Positions 47,285-58,992 of a DNA stretch of 64,000 bases are shown piece after piece (position 1 is the stretch's first letter; the number at the start of each line of letters is the position of its first letter). The DNA comes from Allacma fusca (taxonomy: Eukaryota > Arthropoda > Collembola > Symphypleona > Sminthuridae), in the NCBI GenBank assembly GCA_947179485.1, contig OX359245.1:48471067-48535066 (forward strand). Reading direction: 5' to 3'. A program made the translations under genes and the position numbers. Below the pieces are notes generated by a model, which did not search any database, had not been told where the DNA came from, and was given only the letters and a program-made list of their open reading frames with translations.

Positions 47285-47677
47285 TCGTCGCTGAAGAGGC
47301 AAAATGGAATGCATGCATTTTCGATTAAAATCAAAATGGTCTACATGCAGTTTTACTAAATGCAAAATGGAATAGATGTATCAAGTTTTAAAAGCATTAT
47401 GGTCTACTTACAATTTCGTCTAAAAGCAAAATGGCCTACATACAATTTCGTTTTAAAGCAGAATTGCCATTATGAAAGTATACAAGCATGTAGACCATTT
47501 TGCTTTTAGTGAAAACTGCATGTAGTTCATTTTGCTTTTAGTGAAAACTGCATGTAGTTCATTTTGCTTTCAGGAAAGCTTGCAACTATTCCGTTTTGCC
47601 TTTAAGGAAAAAGGCATGTAGAGCATTTTGCTTCTAGTCGAAATTGCACTTAGTTCATTTTGCCTCTTCAGCGACGA
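47285..47677. mobile_element. 393-bp foldback MITE with TA duplication, repeat-filled
   Basis: It starts TCGTCGCTGAAGAGGCAAAA and ends with the exact inverted copy. TA lies on both sides (47283-47284 and 47678-47679). The alpha copy at 871-885 (gttgtatattcgg) is the empty site. Inside, AAAATGG followed by CTACATGCAGTTTT recurs several times, first in one orientation (47300-47450) and then in the other (47485-47660), so the whole element can fold on itself. It is a longer relative of the 83-bp MITE at 41664. Confidence 0.9.
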
Positions 47678-50600
47678 TATTCGGTAACAAAAGGGTTAAA
47701 CTATCGTATTTTTTTGAATTCGTGTAAGCAATAGGTTACGCATTCGTGACACAAATAAAGGCAAAATTGCTACAACATATAATTCTGTGCATAAACTTTT
47801 CATGATATTTTTAAGGTGCAAGTTATTTGTAAAAAAAATTTAAATGCTGGTAATAATCACGCGATATTGTTTAAGTGGTTTCTATTATACCGGGAATTTT
47901 AGTTAACGCTTTTTGTGAAAGTAATAAAATTAAAAATATTTCCCATCTAATTGCATAGACGCCATCAGAAGGGGATTTAAATGCCCGAAAAGCTACAATA
48001 ATCATAAAAATTATCACTCAAATAATCGCGCTTATTTCAATTTGTTTCATGTATGGGGCAAATAGTTAAAATAAAACACAATCTCAATCCGATCCAATTT
48101 TCTCAAAGGCAATGAAAAACGTTTGTGGCTTCATGTTTTTTGGTTTGTTTTCTGAACAAACTACACCAACAGACATTAGACCTTCAATTCATATTGAAGT
48201 ATAAGTTCGGTCAAAATTTGTCCTTAAAAAAATTTCTCAAAACTTTGGATACAGTTTCTGAACACGAAATAATCTTAAAAACTATGTGTGGATAATTTCA
48301 TTAGACTGATTTTAGCATCTAATTTTACTCGATTGAGTAGACACTGGTCCATACGTACAGAGTTTGGGATTAGAGTAATACATAATTTATTACAACCCTG
48401 TCCTCAAATCCGTAAATTTACCTCGAACCACACTATTCCTTTTAAAATTTAAGAGATTTTTGAAGTATTTTCATATCAACAATTCTTTAAGGATGTACCA
48501 CAAAGCAGAGCTAATTAATAATTCTAACAAGCGGGAAACAAAAATCATCACTGACTATAATACTGACACTCAAATGTCATATGAGAAGTGGTGCAAATCC
48601 TTTTTTGCGAAATTAGTATTATTTTAAAATAAATTACTTAAATCTACGAATCTTGATGTGTATGTAATATTTGTTGGAACTGGTTCATATTGAATTTTAA
48701 TTGACAGGTTCTGCAAGGTTTTAAAATAAAAGTAATTCTTTAAAAGAAAATTAAAGTTCACTTTCTGAAATTTGTCATTTTTGTAATTTTATTCTGTAAA
48801 ACGTCCGTTACAAGCACGCTACCTATAGTTATAAAATTGACATACAACGTAAATTATTTCAACCGACGTTACAGTTTTTCGTATTACATAGATATTTCAT
48901 TCCTTATTTTATTTCTTGAGTCCTCGCTTGTTAATTTCTTTTTAATCGGGTTTCACATTGTAGCTCAAAATTTCGATTAGTAATTCACCGTTCAATTTTA
49001 GAAAATGTACTTCAATATGCTTATACACCCTTCTCAAAACTTTTCTAACAAACTGGATATATCGGCTAGTTCTTCTATATTTCTGGAAAAAAAATTTGAG
49101 TCAGTACTAGACATTTTAAAGATTAAGTTGTTCAACTTTGCTCAACTTCCTGTAGCATGGCATCCGGAGTTTTTAAGCTATTCAGATAAAACAAATTTAA
49201 AAAATCTGAGAAAAGATTTGCTAAACTCTTTTAGAGGTAAATATTCGTTTATAGTTGTTCCTTGTATGGGTCGGATAATTGACAATCTTGCTTCTGTAAT
49301 TATTGGACAGAAGTAAGTGGATTGAAGCTTAATTTTGTAACTAATGCTCCTGTTTCACTGAACGCTTTTTTTCTGATTTAACTCCTTAAGTTATTTGCAG
49401 AAAAAAATATATCCCTGGCCGGACTTTTAACTTTTAAAACTACTTTCTCGTCATTATCGCTCGTGCAAAAATAATGCAGTAAGTGTCTTATAAAATAAAT
49501 ATATTTGAGCAAAGGTTTTAAATCGTTCTGCCTTGAATGAAACCTTCTAATTTATCTATGTTTGTATAGTTAACAAACAGTAAACCCCGACAAAATCTTA
49601 GATGTGTCCACGCTTATGTTGCTGTAAAAAGCATTTAATGGCGTTAAAACACAAACTTTTTTAACTATTTGCACGTATAAGCCATCGGATTTTGTATACA
49701 TAATGTGCAACTCTCTTCTATATATTTCTGAAGTCAAACAATGTATGAAGCAGGTAAACACATCAACAGAGCAAAAAAAAAATTAAAACGGTTTGAAGAA
49801 TTCAGAATTCGGGTTTGTAGGCATTTGAACTGAAGTTGGGTAGTTCAATTATTTATTTTTACAAATATCTTAGTTCCTATTATGTTTGTATAGCAATGAT
49901 TTTTAGCATTCGAAATTAATTTTTCCAACACTGAAAACTCCTACTCTAGAATCCATAGGTCATGCTAATGTTTTTTGAATAACTTGGAAATTCAAAGTAC
50001 AACATTCCGTATTAGTGCAAAACAAGGGAATAATATTTGATGGTGGCATTCAACAATTTCAGTCCTAGCTACACGCAATAACGGGGTAAATGCGATTAAA
50101 TTTTATGGCAACTACTGACCAACCCCGCCATGTTTTTTCTAATAAATAATCGCAGCAAAATAAATGATAATGTATGGTTTCAAAACGAAATATAATTCCA
50201 CTGGAAAATTGTCAGTACTTTTTTATATTTTGGAAAAAACATTTTTGAAATAAAATAAATTATATATTTTAAATCTAATTCCGAGACAATGCAGTAATAT
50301 TTGCGAGTAAATTTTAAAACATCTGAAAATAAACTTGCTGGGATATGGGGAAACCAAATTGATATTTTGAGTCCTATTGAAAGGCTGGACTGGAGACAAA
50401 GGTTTTACGGAACCCTGTAATAACACTTGCGTAAACGTTTAAAAACATTTAGTGCAACTTCCTTTACAGATTTGTCTTGCAATGTAGAGGTCTTATCATG
50501 TAGAAATAATTTTAAACTAAGTTTAAATAATTAAATATTTAACATTCAAAATCTTTCAATGTCAAATATTTGTAATATCTTACTGTGTCAAGCTTCGTTT

Positions 50601-50937
50601 TATAACCAACCCATATTATTTTATCTGTATTTTTTTTAAAATTGTATATATTAAGCCACACATACATAAATATCAGAAATACATGTAAATAATGGATGAG
50701 AAATTTTTTATCAACTGTATTGCTTTCACTGGCAACAGATTACTAACAGAAATGTTAACTGCTAATTTGACCACTTAGCATAATATTAATTTTAAATGTA
50801 ACCCTTAAAAACGTTTGGCTGTTTATAAGATTTGCAAAATAAAAAGTATACTTCAATCAATTTACCGTTTAAAGTTCTTGGGTACTTTTCGATATTTCGT
50901 ATCATAAATATCGTTTTATATGGAATTTAAATTTAGT
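47678..50937 (+). repeat. Background: rest of alpha, linker, beta
   Basis: Alpha ends near 48060. Positions 48080-48330 match 31100-31400, and 48640-48990 resembles 17210-17500 and 53940-54180. Beta lies at 49320-49900. Positions 50260-50420 match 63815-63940, and 50731-50940 match 33156-33400. A 103-codon + frame (49005-49316) covers sequence that is broken in the parallel copies near 54560-54920 and 55800-56060, so I do not call a gene. Confidence 0.55.
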
Positions 50938-50952
50938 GCAGAAATCATACAG

Positions 50953-51180
50953 TATGTATGTATGTAAGGTCTTATTGATTTGGGCTATCGCCCCTTCAAT
51001 ATGTGATTACAGTGACTTAATTTTCATTTAATAGTTTACAAAGTTAAAGGAAGAAATTATATATGAGTAAGCTGCAGTCATAGGTATTACATTGTATTAG
51101 GTTGTACCACTTTAAAGTGAGATCATTTTCTTGTATTCTGTTGGAGAATAAAGTTTACCCGAGTGACAGTAGGTTTTTAG
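50953..51180 (-). mobile_element. Short retroposon (SINE or LINE tail), 15-bp target duplication
   Basis: GCAGAAATCATACAG flanks the insert at 50938-50952 and 51181-51195; background copies such as 2618-2640 have the site once. The + strand starts with TATGTATGTATG, so on the minus strand the insert ends in a CATA repeat, consistent with a retroposon tail. A 15-bp perfect duplication fits LINE-machinery insertion. No tRNA-like A or B box is obvious in its 228 bp, so I cannot say whether it is a SINE or a truncated LINE 3' end. Confidence 0.75.
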
Positions 51181-51195
51181 GCAGAAATCATACAG

Positions 51196-54100
51196 GCACT
51201 TTTCAAATTCAACATGTTGGATAAAATATAGCAGGTATCAAATTAAGCATGTACTTATATTAATTTTACGTGTTTTTAAAATTTTAATTTTTAAAATGTA
51301 TTTAAGCATTAACGTCCCGTTATATTTTGTCTCATAAAAGTTTTAAGCCTGTATTCAAAAGAACTGATTTATGATTATATACAAGGAATGACCTGAATTG
51401 TCTGTTGTAGTTATCGGAATTAGTTCAGGCTCCTCTTATTTACCATGTAATTATAAATTGATTCAATTAAAATTCTCAGACTTGTTTCTATTATTTAAAT
51501 CTCTTCATGAAATATAAAAAATCATTTATGTGGAGCTCTTAATTCATCTACCTATTTACTGCCAGAATCAAATGGGAGCTGAGACAATTATTATTATTAA
51601 TTTATATGGAAGCAAATTTTATTGTATGTGGCCGTTGACATTTCTACTCTATGTTGGTGTATCGGAGGGGCCTGTGGACTCTTGAAGACTTCAATGTCTA
51701 AAAAAAATTTCAAACTTCAAAATGTTGTATCAAATCAAAGAAACGACACTGCTGCTTTTACTTGTGGTCGACATTAAAAATCAATTGTGAAATTTGCAAA
51801 TTTTAAAGACAGGTGCAATTCATTAATTTCCTTTTCCAAATTTGTTTAATGGATTTGTTTAATTCAATTTTCAAATATACCTTAGTACCCAAATTGCAAA
51901 TAATAAACCGGTACTATTGAATTAAAATTGTTAAAAAGTTAAACTTCTTTATGGAAAGTCCAGCGATGATATTTCTTTAGAAAAACAGTGTCCGCAGTAA
52001 ATTTCATTGGATGCAATTCTTTTTACTGCCAATTGCCCAGTTCACAAATAACGGTCTCAAAAACTCAAAACTTGAGGCAAAGTTTTATTTTATCCGTAAT
52101 TATTTTAAAACTTTTGAAATATATAGGAATTTAATTTCTGTTATTTTCCTGCTTCTTGCTCATTTCTTCCTGACTTACTATGACGATACCTATTTACCAT
52201 TAATGTTACTCAAACAAGGAGGTAATTCATTATACCGTGGGTTTACGTTACCATGAACCGCTTACAATATGACTAAATTATTGAAAAAGCATAGAAATTT
52301 TTTTAAATATTTGTCCGTATAATCATAAACGTTTTCACTGACATATGCTAATTCTCAATGTGCCAATGATCATATGTGGCATTAACTCAAACATTCTCAG
52401 ATTGCTTACGAATTTTAAATTCAAACGGTATTTACTGCAGCGGAAAATGTTTTAAAAAGCATTCGGCTTGAAATAAAATGGAACTAGTTTCTGACGGCAA
52501 ATTACATTCACAAATAAGATACCTGGGCTTCCTCCCCCTTCGTTGGTGACTTCAATGACATCATCACAGTTAGGTTTTAAATATGTGTATAAAATCTGGA
52601 AAATAGTTTTCTGTATCTCACAATTTTAAATAAAGATTTTAGATACAGAAGTTCAGACGTCAAAGCTTTAAAACAAAATGTGCCAACAGTTACAAAAACA
52701 TTAAAGCGACGTGAATGTTACAAATTATAAAATATGCGTAATTCCTTGATTTATTTTTCCAGATGTTGTAGTCGTTTCCTCGTTTAAATTGACTGCGCAT
52801 TAAAACCATTATGCATTATTTAAATCACATCGTGTATGAAATTCGGGTCTTCAAATATTCGCTTTACGGAATTTGCTGCATAGAAAATAAAACGCTTCGT
52901 AATATTGGTTCACAATTTCAAAAACATGGTCTGTCATTGTCGCTTCCTCAACAGGATTCGTTTTTTTTTAAAATAGGCTCCACGGTTGGTGAAAGCTAAT
53001 TCAAATAGTTTTATTCCCCTTGAACACTGAATTATTTTTGCAATTTATTTTTAAATTATGCCAAATAAATGCTTTAAAGTTAACAGTAGCTCCACGATTC
53101 CCGCACTTTGTTTGTTTTTTACATTTGAACCGCTAATATGCACTACTACAAATGAGTAAACTAAACCTCAAAAATACTGACAGTGGCGTAAAAGTCAAAA
53201 GAAAACAATTGCTAGCATTTCAGCATCAAACAATGAGGGCATTCACTGGGAAAAAAACGCAGGTAGTGTCTGATGCTTATTTGCATAGTTGTTCAAAAAT
53301 TGGAAGATAATCTTGGGAAGTCAATGTAGAAGTTAATTTGTATTTGATTTAGCATCAAACAATGAGGACATTCACTGGGAAAATAACGCAAGTAGTGTCT
53401 GATGCTAATTTGCATAGTTGTTCAAAAATTGGAAGATTATCTTTGGAAGTCAATGTAGAAGTTAATTTGTAATAGATAAATAAATTGACCATTTTCGTAG
53501 GAAAAGAAAACACAAGATCGTTAATTGTCTATAAATGAAGCTATCGTGGTCTTCGTCACATTATTCGGTTTTGTTTCCGTTGGAATTTGTATTATAAAAA
53601 ATTTTACACTGAGGTGAGACACCCTACTGGAAGTTGTATATTCTGCACGAAAAATTCAAAATAACTGACATTTTAAATTTGTGAAAGCAATCAGTTAAAC
53701 ATTCCTGACAAAAATAAAGGCAAAACTGCTACTGCATAATATTCTGCCATGTCCAAACCTTCCCTGTTATTTTTAATGTGTAAGTTATTTTGAATTTCAA
53801 TTAACGCTTTTTACGCCGCGATTTCTAAAATAACGTAATGTTGTAAACGGGAGATGGTTAAACAATATGTTTTTAAAATACCAATACAATAATTGGATCA
53901 GTGTTTTTTTTCGAACAATATTTCCTGGAACACGTTCATTTGGAATTTTAATAGGCCAGTTTAAGTTATTTATGAATTTAATATGGAAATATTTCTAAAA
54001 CAAAATTTGTACCTTCTATTTTGGAAATTCGTGATTTTTGTAGTTTTATCTCAACCGGCGATGCAGTGTTAAATTTTTAACAAGTGTTTCATTCCTTACT

Positions 54101-56315
54101 TTATTTTTCGAGTCCTCTCTTGTCAACGCTTCCTTAATCGGGTTTAAAATTGAAGCTCACAATTCATTCTAGGAATTCACCGTCAATTTTTAGAAAATCT
54201 GCTGCAATACGTGTATACTACCATTAAACCCAGTGTTTTGTCCCTTCTCAAAGCGTCTCTATCGGTTTGTACCTATCGGATTGTTCACCGTAGTCTGGTG
54301 AGTTAAGTTGTTTTCTGGATGTTTTTGTTTGCTTGCTCATGTGTCTATTTCCGTTTTGTGCTTCACATTGACATCTCTATTTGAAGTTTTTTTCTGTGTG
54401 ATTCTTTTTCCCATTGCTATTTTTCCTTGACAAATATTCAGCAAATGCCATAGTTACATAATGTTGTCTGCCTTATTCTCACAGTAGCAATTCCAGGATC
54501 GTAAATTTTGACTTATCAACACGATATTAGATCCAAATGAATGTTCATAAATTTTCATGCAATTGTTGTACTTCAAAGTATTTTTAGAGAACTGAAACCC
54601 TCCAAAAAAACGGCAAAAGCAAAAGCTCCCCTTCTCCTAAGTTTTCCTCTTGTAAGGGAATTTCCCCGACCTTGTCCTCTTTGTAATGTACAATTAACGT
54701 AGGTAACTATCTCCCTGGATAGCCCAGAAAAACTCGTACAGAAACCTTTCAGGTTATCTATGGAAACAAAATTTGAATAGGAATTAGAAATTGTAAAGAT
54801 TAAGCTTTTCGGCTTTTCCTAACTTTCAATTTTGGTCAACTACATTGAGCACGGCATCCGCAGTTTTTAAGCTAATGGGATGAAACAAATTTAATAAAAT
54901 CTGGAAAAAGATTTGCTAAACCCCCAGCTTAATTGCTTAACTCAAGCTCCTATTTTGATTTACGCTATTTTTCTGATTAAATACTTTAAGTTACTACCAG
55001 AAAAAATTAAATCCCTGGTGGAAGATTTTAAAGTTACTTTCGCGCCATTATTATTTCCACAAAACTGAAGCACCAGTTTTATAAAATAAATTAAATTGTC
55101 TTCAAGCCAAATTTTTATTCGTTCTTGGGTTCTTGCTTGAATGATGATTTCTTTTTATATTTTTTATTAAACCAAACAAGGAACCCCCCCAGAAAATCTG
55201 ATTTACGTTGAAGAGGTTGTTAGTGAAGAATAGCTGTAGATACAGTGGCGACAAACTCATACATTTTTAACATTTTGCAGCACGTACAAGCCAACGGATT
55301 TTGTTTGCAAAATGCGCAACTCCCTTCTATATATTCCCGATGTAAAAATGCGAATTACTTATTTTAGATAATTTCTTTAGCAGATAAAATCAAAAAACAT
55401 TTTTCAAGATTCGGGTTTGTCGGCATTTGAACTAGAATTGAGGTAGAAAGGTAATTTGTGAGAGTAAGTTGAAATCCTGCTGAATACTTCAGCACGTTAA
55501 TGTTAAGGCAAAAATTTTAAATGTTTTTAAGCGAATAATCTCTGAACCAAATTTGTATTCATTCTTTTTGAATGAAGCATTCTATTTGATCTCTTTTTAG
55601 TAAATTAAGCAATTTGGTTTCAACAAGATCTGTGTAATGACTCTAGCAGCTATCACGGAAGAATACATGTAGTGGCGTAAAAATGATCACAAGCTGTCTT
55701 TCTCAATTTTCCTCTTATAAATGAATTTCCACAACCTTGTTCACTTTGTTTACTGGTCATGGTCACAATTCACAACGTAGTGGTCTTCGCAGTGCCTCCC
55801 TGGAAAGCCCAGAAAAATTTCTACAAATACTTGCTAGAATATGTTTGGAAACAAAATTTGAGTAGGAATTAGAAATGTTAAAGTTTAATATTTTCAGTTT
55901 TACCAAACTTTCAACTTTTCTCAACTTCTTGGAGCACGGCTTCCGCAGTTTTTGAGCTAATGGGATGAAATACATGTAATTAAATCTGGGAAACGATTTC
56001 CTAAACCCTTTGAGAATTAAGCATTCCTTTATAGTTGTCCATTGTATTGGCTGGGTAATTGACGGTCTTCTGTTTTTATTGGATGGAAGCTAGCGCTATG
56101 ATGTTGAAGCTTAATATTTTAACTAATGCTCCTTTGCACTGTTTTTCTGATTAAATGCTTTAATTTATTTCCAGCAAAAAAATATAATCCCAGGCTGGAG
56201 ATTTTATAACTATATTCTAGCCATTATAACTTCTGCAAAATACTGCAACACCCGCCATATAAAAAAAATAATTAAGCAAAACGTTTAAATCGTTCTTCCT
56301 TGAATGCATATTCTA
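51196..56315 (+). repeat. Background cycle collinear with 9937-13740
   Basis: The order is the BEL-site-like stretch (51480-51560), epsilon 51940-52230, the 'gactgcgcattaaaaccatt' landmark near 52791, alpha 52980-53830 with an internal duplication, the 'tatcggattgttcaccg' segment near 54272, beta 54920-55450, and a second linker and beta 55680-56315. The last part duplicates 54600-55200 with ~1083 bp spacing ('gctaatgggatgaaac' near 54870 and 55953). No coding evidence. Confidence 0.6.
53222..53472 (+). repeat. Tandem duplication, 129-bp unit, within alpha
   Basis: 'agcatcaaacaatgagg' starts at 53222 and again at 53351. The two copies continue together through 'agtcaatgtagaagttaat' with only a few differences, so this duplication is younger than the divergence between alpha copies. 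Confidence 0.9.
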
Positions 56316-57011
56316 CTAGCACTGCAGAGCCAGCTATTGCTGGCTTCGGAAGTCTTCAGTTTGTTGGTTCAGTCACATATCACATGATTCAGAAATAACT
56401 GACTGTGCAGTAGATGTATAAAAATATTCTAGAAAAAATGCGGACAATGAGATGCATTAAGAGTCATCTGCTTCGCTAATGAAAAATACAAAAACGGCAA
56501 TTGTAAATACATGAATATTACATCTCACCAATAAGCCGGGTTAGCCTTTAAAGTAATTGGTACTCGCAATCGTAAACCGATAGGAGTTTTTACCCTTCAA
56601 GAGGGAGAGCCAAGATTTAATTTTTATCATCGTCAAATTATGCTTTCAGATAGCTGATCCAGCCACCGTCTGCGTCAGTGGTTAACCCCCATTTCCCAAT
56701 AATAACACCGATGCAGCCTAGTGCCATGATACACCAGCATTAAAATTCTATTGTCGAAATATAAAAAGATTCAAATCAAATATTTTTTAAATAATGACCT
56801 TTGCTTCTGAAATACATTGTTGTATGATAATAATCTAACATTACGGAATTTCTTTAAACACACAATTTGCAATTTTTATTCGTGAACCAACAAAGTGCGT
56901 TTAGGAGAGAAAGAGAATGAAGATTTAAAAGTGCTCTCTCATCGTTAAATACTAGTACGAAGAAAGCCAATAGCCCTAGTAAAATCTTTTTTACTCTAAT
57001 TTTTTTTATAA

Positions 57012-57357
57012 TTAAAAATCCAATAGATTACAAAACTTAATTACTTGTGTATATAACTTTGTTTCAACTTGTTCGGCAGTATCAGTTACAACGACCTTGA
57101 TATTTTCTTTAGACTTACCCCTCGAAAAACCAACCTGCAGTTGTCCATGTAAAAATAAATGGCAGCTTTTACAAAAATTTTTCACTTAAAAAAGGGCCCT
57201 GACATTTATTAACTGTCTTTGCAAACTTTGCAAAGCATACTCTAAAAGGAAACTGTCTTCTCCGTAATGTAAATGAGTTGTCACCGTTTAAGTTGTTATA
57301 AATCTTTCCCGTGACAATATCACCGCCCTTGCTACTATACGCAATGCTTTGGTACAC
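57012..57357 (-). pseudogene. Helitron RepHel helicase C-terminal relic
   Basis: The 57357-57169 frame reads LRRRQFPFRVCFAKFAKTVN followed by KCQGP. This matches the late Pif1/Helitron helicase motif whose consensus is RRQFPvrlaFAmTiNKsQGQT. One register over, from about 57160 down to the TAA at 57014-57012, it reads FLHGQLQVGFSRGKSKENIK, matching the final HGQLYVALSR motif. The frames are split by an indel near 57150-57180. The Rep nuclease and N-terminal helicase parts are absent, so the element could move only with enzymes supplied elsewhere. Confidence 0.85.
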
Positions 57358-57460
57358 CGTTAAGCTATTTAGCCTTTATGGTACCATGGTAGTGTGTACT
57401 CGCGACCCTTTAAAGCGCGCGTAGGAGAGAGCGAAGATTTAAAAATGCCCGACTTCCCTC

Positions 57461-57836
57461 TAGTGATGCCAATGGTGGGGTCTGATCCAGATTTTATGAA
57501 ACTGGTCTGTTCCGAAGCTCAGACCAGACCAGACCAAAGACCATGGTCGGGACCATGGTCCAGAAAACCATAGAGTGCAACTAAACAATCCGATTTTATC
57601 CACTGACATTTTTGTTTTATCACCAGAAATGACATTTTTAATTAGTTACATGGGATTTCGTTAACTCATAATTTTTCATTTTGCATACTTTTTGGACCAT
57701 GGTCCTTGTGGTCTGGTCTGGTCTGGTCCTGAAGCTGGACCAACTGTATCTGGTCTGGTCCAAGTGTTGGATCAGACCGGACCAGACCAATAACGGACCA
57801 TTATAAATGGTCCGGACCAGACCATTGGCATCCCTA
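57461..57836. mobile_element. hAT MITE with GGTCTGGTCC repeats, nested in the Helitron
   Basis: CTTCCCTC flanks it at 57453-57460 and 57837-57844, a perfect 8-bp duplication. The ends TAGTGATGCCAATGG and, inverted, TAGGGATGCCAATGG match at 14 of 15 positions. Both arms are full of GGTCTGGTCC and GGACCAGACC. It has no coding potential. Confidence 0.92.
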
Positions 57837-57867
57837 CTTCCCTCATCTTCAAATTATAGTATAGAGA

Positions 57868-58842
57868 TTTACCATGCTTGAATAGAGCTCTCTATTTAAA
57901 CTTTCATATCAGATAGAAGATGTTCTTAATTCTGACCTTAATTGAGCACGCTGTTCCGGAAAAACATATTTAATGGCGTTAAAACGCAAAGGTTTTTAAT
58001 ATTTTGCACGTAGGAATTTGTAAGCAAAATGTGCAACTCACTTCAATATATTTCTGAAGTAAAACAATTTATTTAGCAGCAAACAGTCTTGAGAGCAAAA
58101 ATAAAGTTGTTAAAACTTTTTGCTGTAGTTGGATTCCATTTAGTAATTTTAGTAATTCACAAAGTTATGAATACAGTTTCTGAACACGAAACAATCTTAA
58201 AATCTCAAGGAGATAACTCTTTGAAAATTAAACATTCGTACACATACATGTGTCCCTTGTATTGGCTGGATAATTGACAATCATTGCTTTTGTATTTGTT
58301 GGGCAGAAGCAAGTGCTATGTTGTTGAAGCTTAATTGTTTAACTAATGCTCCTGTTTTACCTCCCGCTATTTTTTGATTAAATACTTTAAGTTATTTCCA
58401 GAAGAAAATTAAAACTTTGACGGGAGATTTTAAAACTACTATCTAGGCCCTATTTCATAAATAATACAACCCGACAATGGGGTTCAACTCCCTTCTGTTA
58501 ATTTCTGGAGCAAAACAATTTATTTAGCAGCGAACAGGAAAACACATTTACAGAGTAAAAATAAAGTTGTTGTAAAACTGTTTGCTGTAATTCTTTCAGA
58601 ATTCGGGTTTATCTGCTTTTGAACTATAGTTGGATAGTTCAACTATTTATTCTTACTAATATATTACTTCGTATTATGTTTGTATATTAAAGACGCCTTT
58701 TACGGCAGAAATAATGCTGGAGGAGGTAATGATTAGGAAAGTATGACAATGTTCCCACAAATAATCTAAACTTTAAATGAATGTTAAAAAACAGTTCAAA
58801 ATTTTATAGCTTAAAATTTCAAACATATCGACGAGTGTTTAT
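57868..58842 (+). repeat. Background, beta block resumed after the Helitron
   Basis: Beta sequence: 'ggcgttaaaacgcaaagg' near 57975, 'cttaattgtttaactaatgctcc' region near 58330, 'ggcagaaataatgctggaggagg' region near 58704. Repeats of parts of beta at 58330 and 58500 indicate local rearrangement. Confidence 0.55.
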
Positions 58843-58844
58843 TA

Positions 58845-58990
58845 CAGTCAAACCTCTTTATAGTCACTACCGCTATAAGCAACTTCTCTCTATAGTCATA
58901 AAATAATTTGGTCCCAGCGATTCTCCCGTACATTGTTATGTTGACTACTCAGTAGTATACCCTGCGATGTGACTATAAAGAGGTTTGGAA
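58845..58990. mobile_element. pogo/Tigger-like MITE, 146 bp
   Basis: CAGTCAAACCTCTTTATAGT at the left is inverted at the right (gtgactataaagaggtttg, 58970-58988). The last few bases on the right have changed. TA lies at 58843-58844 and 58991-58992. The gamma copies near 16705 and 32330 lack the insert. The right end seems eroded, so the last two or three bases are uncertain. Confidence 0.8.
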
Positions 58991-58992
58991 TA

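Larger units (their letters stand above)
56316..57867 (-). mobile_element. Helitron, non-autonomous, with helicase relic and nested hAT MITE
   Basis: On the minus strand the 5' end is TCTATACTATAATTTGAAG, next to host A. The 3' end has a hairpin AGCCAGC-AATA-GCTGGCT, then CTGCAGTG, then CTAG, next to host T. These are the Helitron hallmarks: TC start, hairpin a few bases before CTRR, and A/T insertion without duplication. Joining the flanks (ttcta to tttaccatgc) restores the background beta sequence seen near 49550. Inside are a helicase C-terminal relic (57012-57357) and a hAT MITE (57461-57836). The 56890-56950 stretch repeats part of the 5' region (aggagag...gaagatttaaaa), so the interior is itself rearranged. 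Confidence 0.85.

Noticed and set aside
49005..49316. 103-codon + frame
   Set aside because: The parallel sequence near 54560-54920 and 55800-56060 is not open in this frame, and no domain is recognisable.
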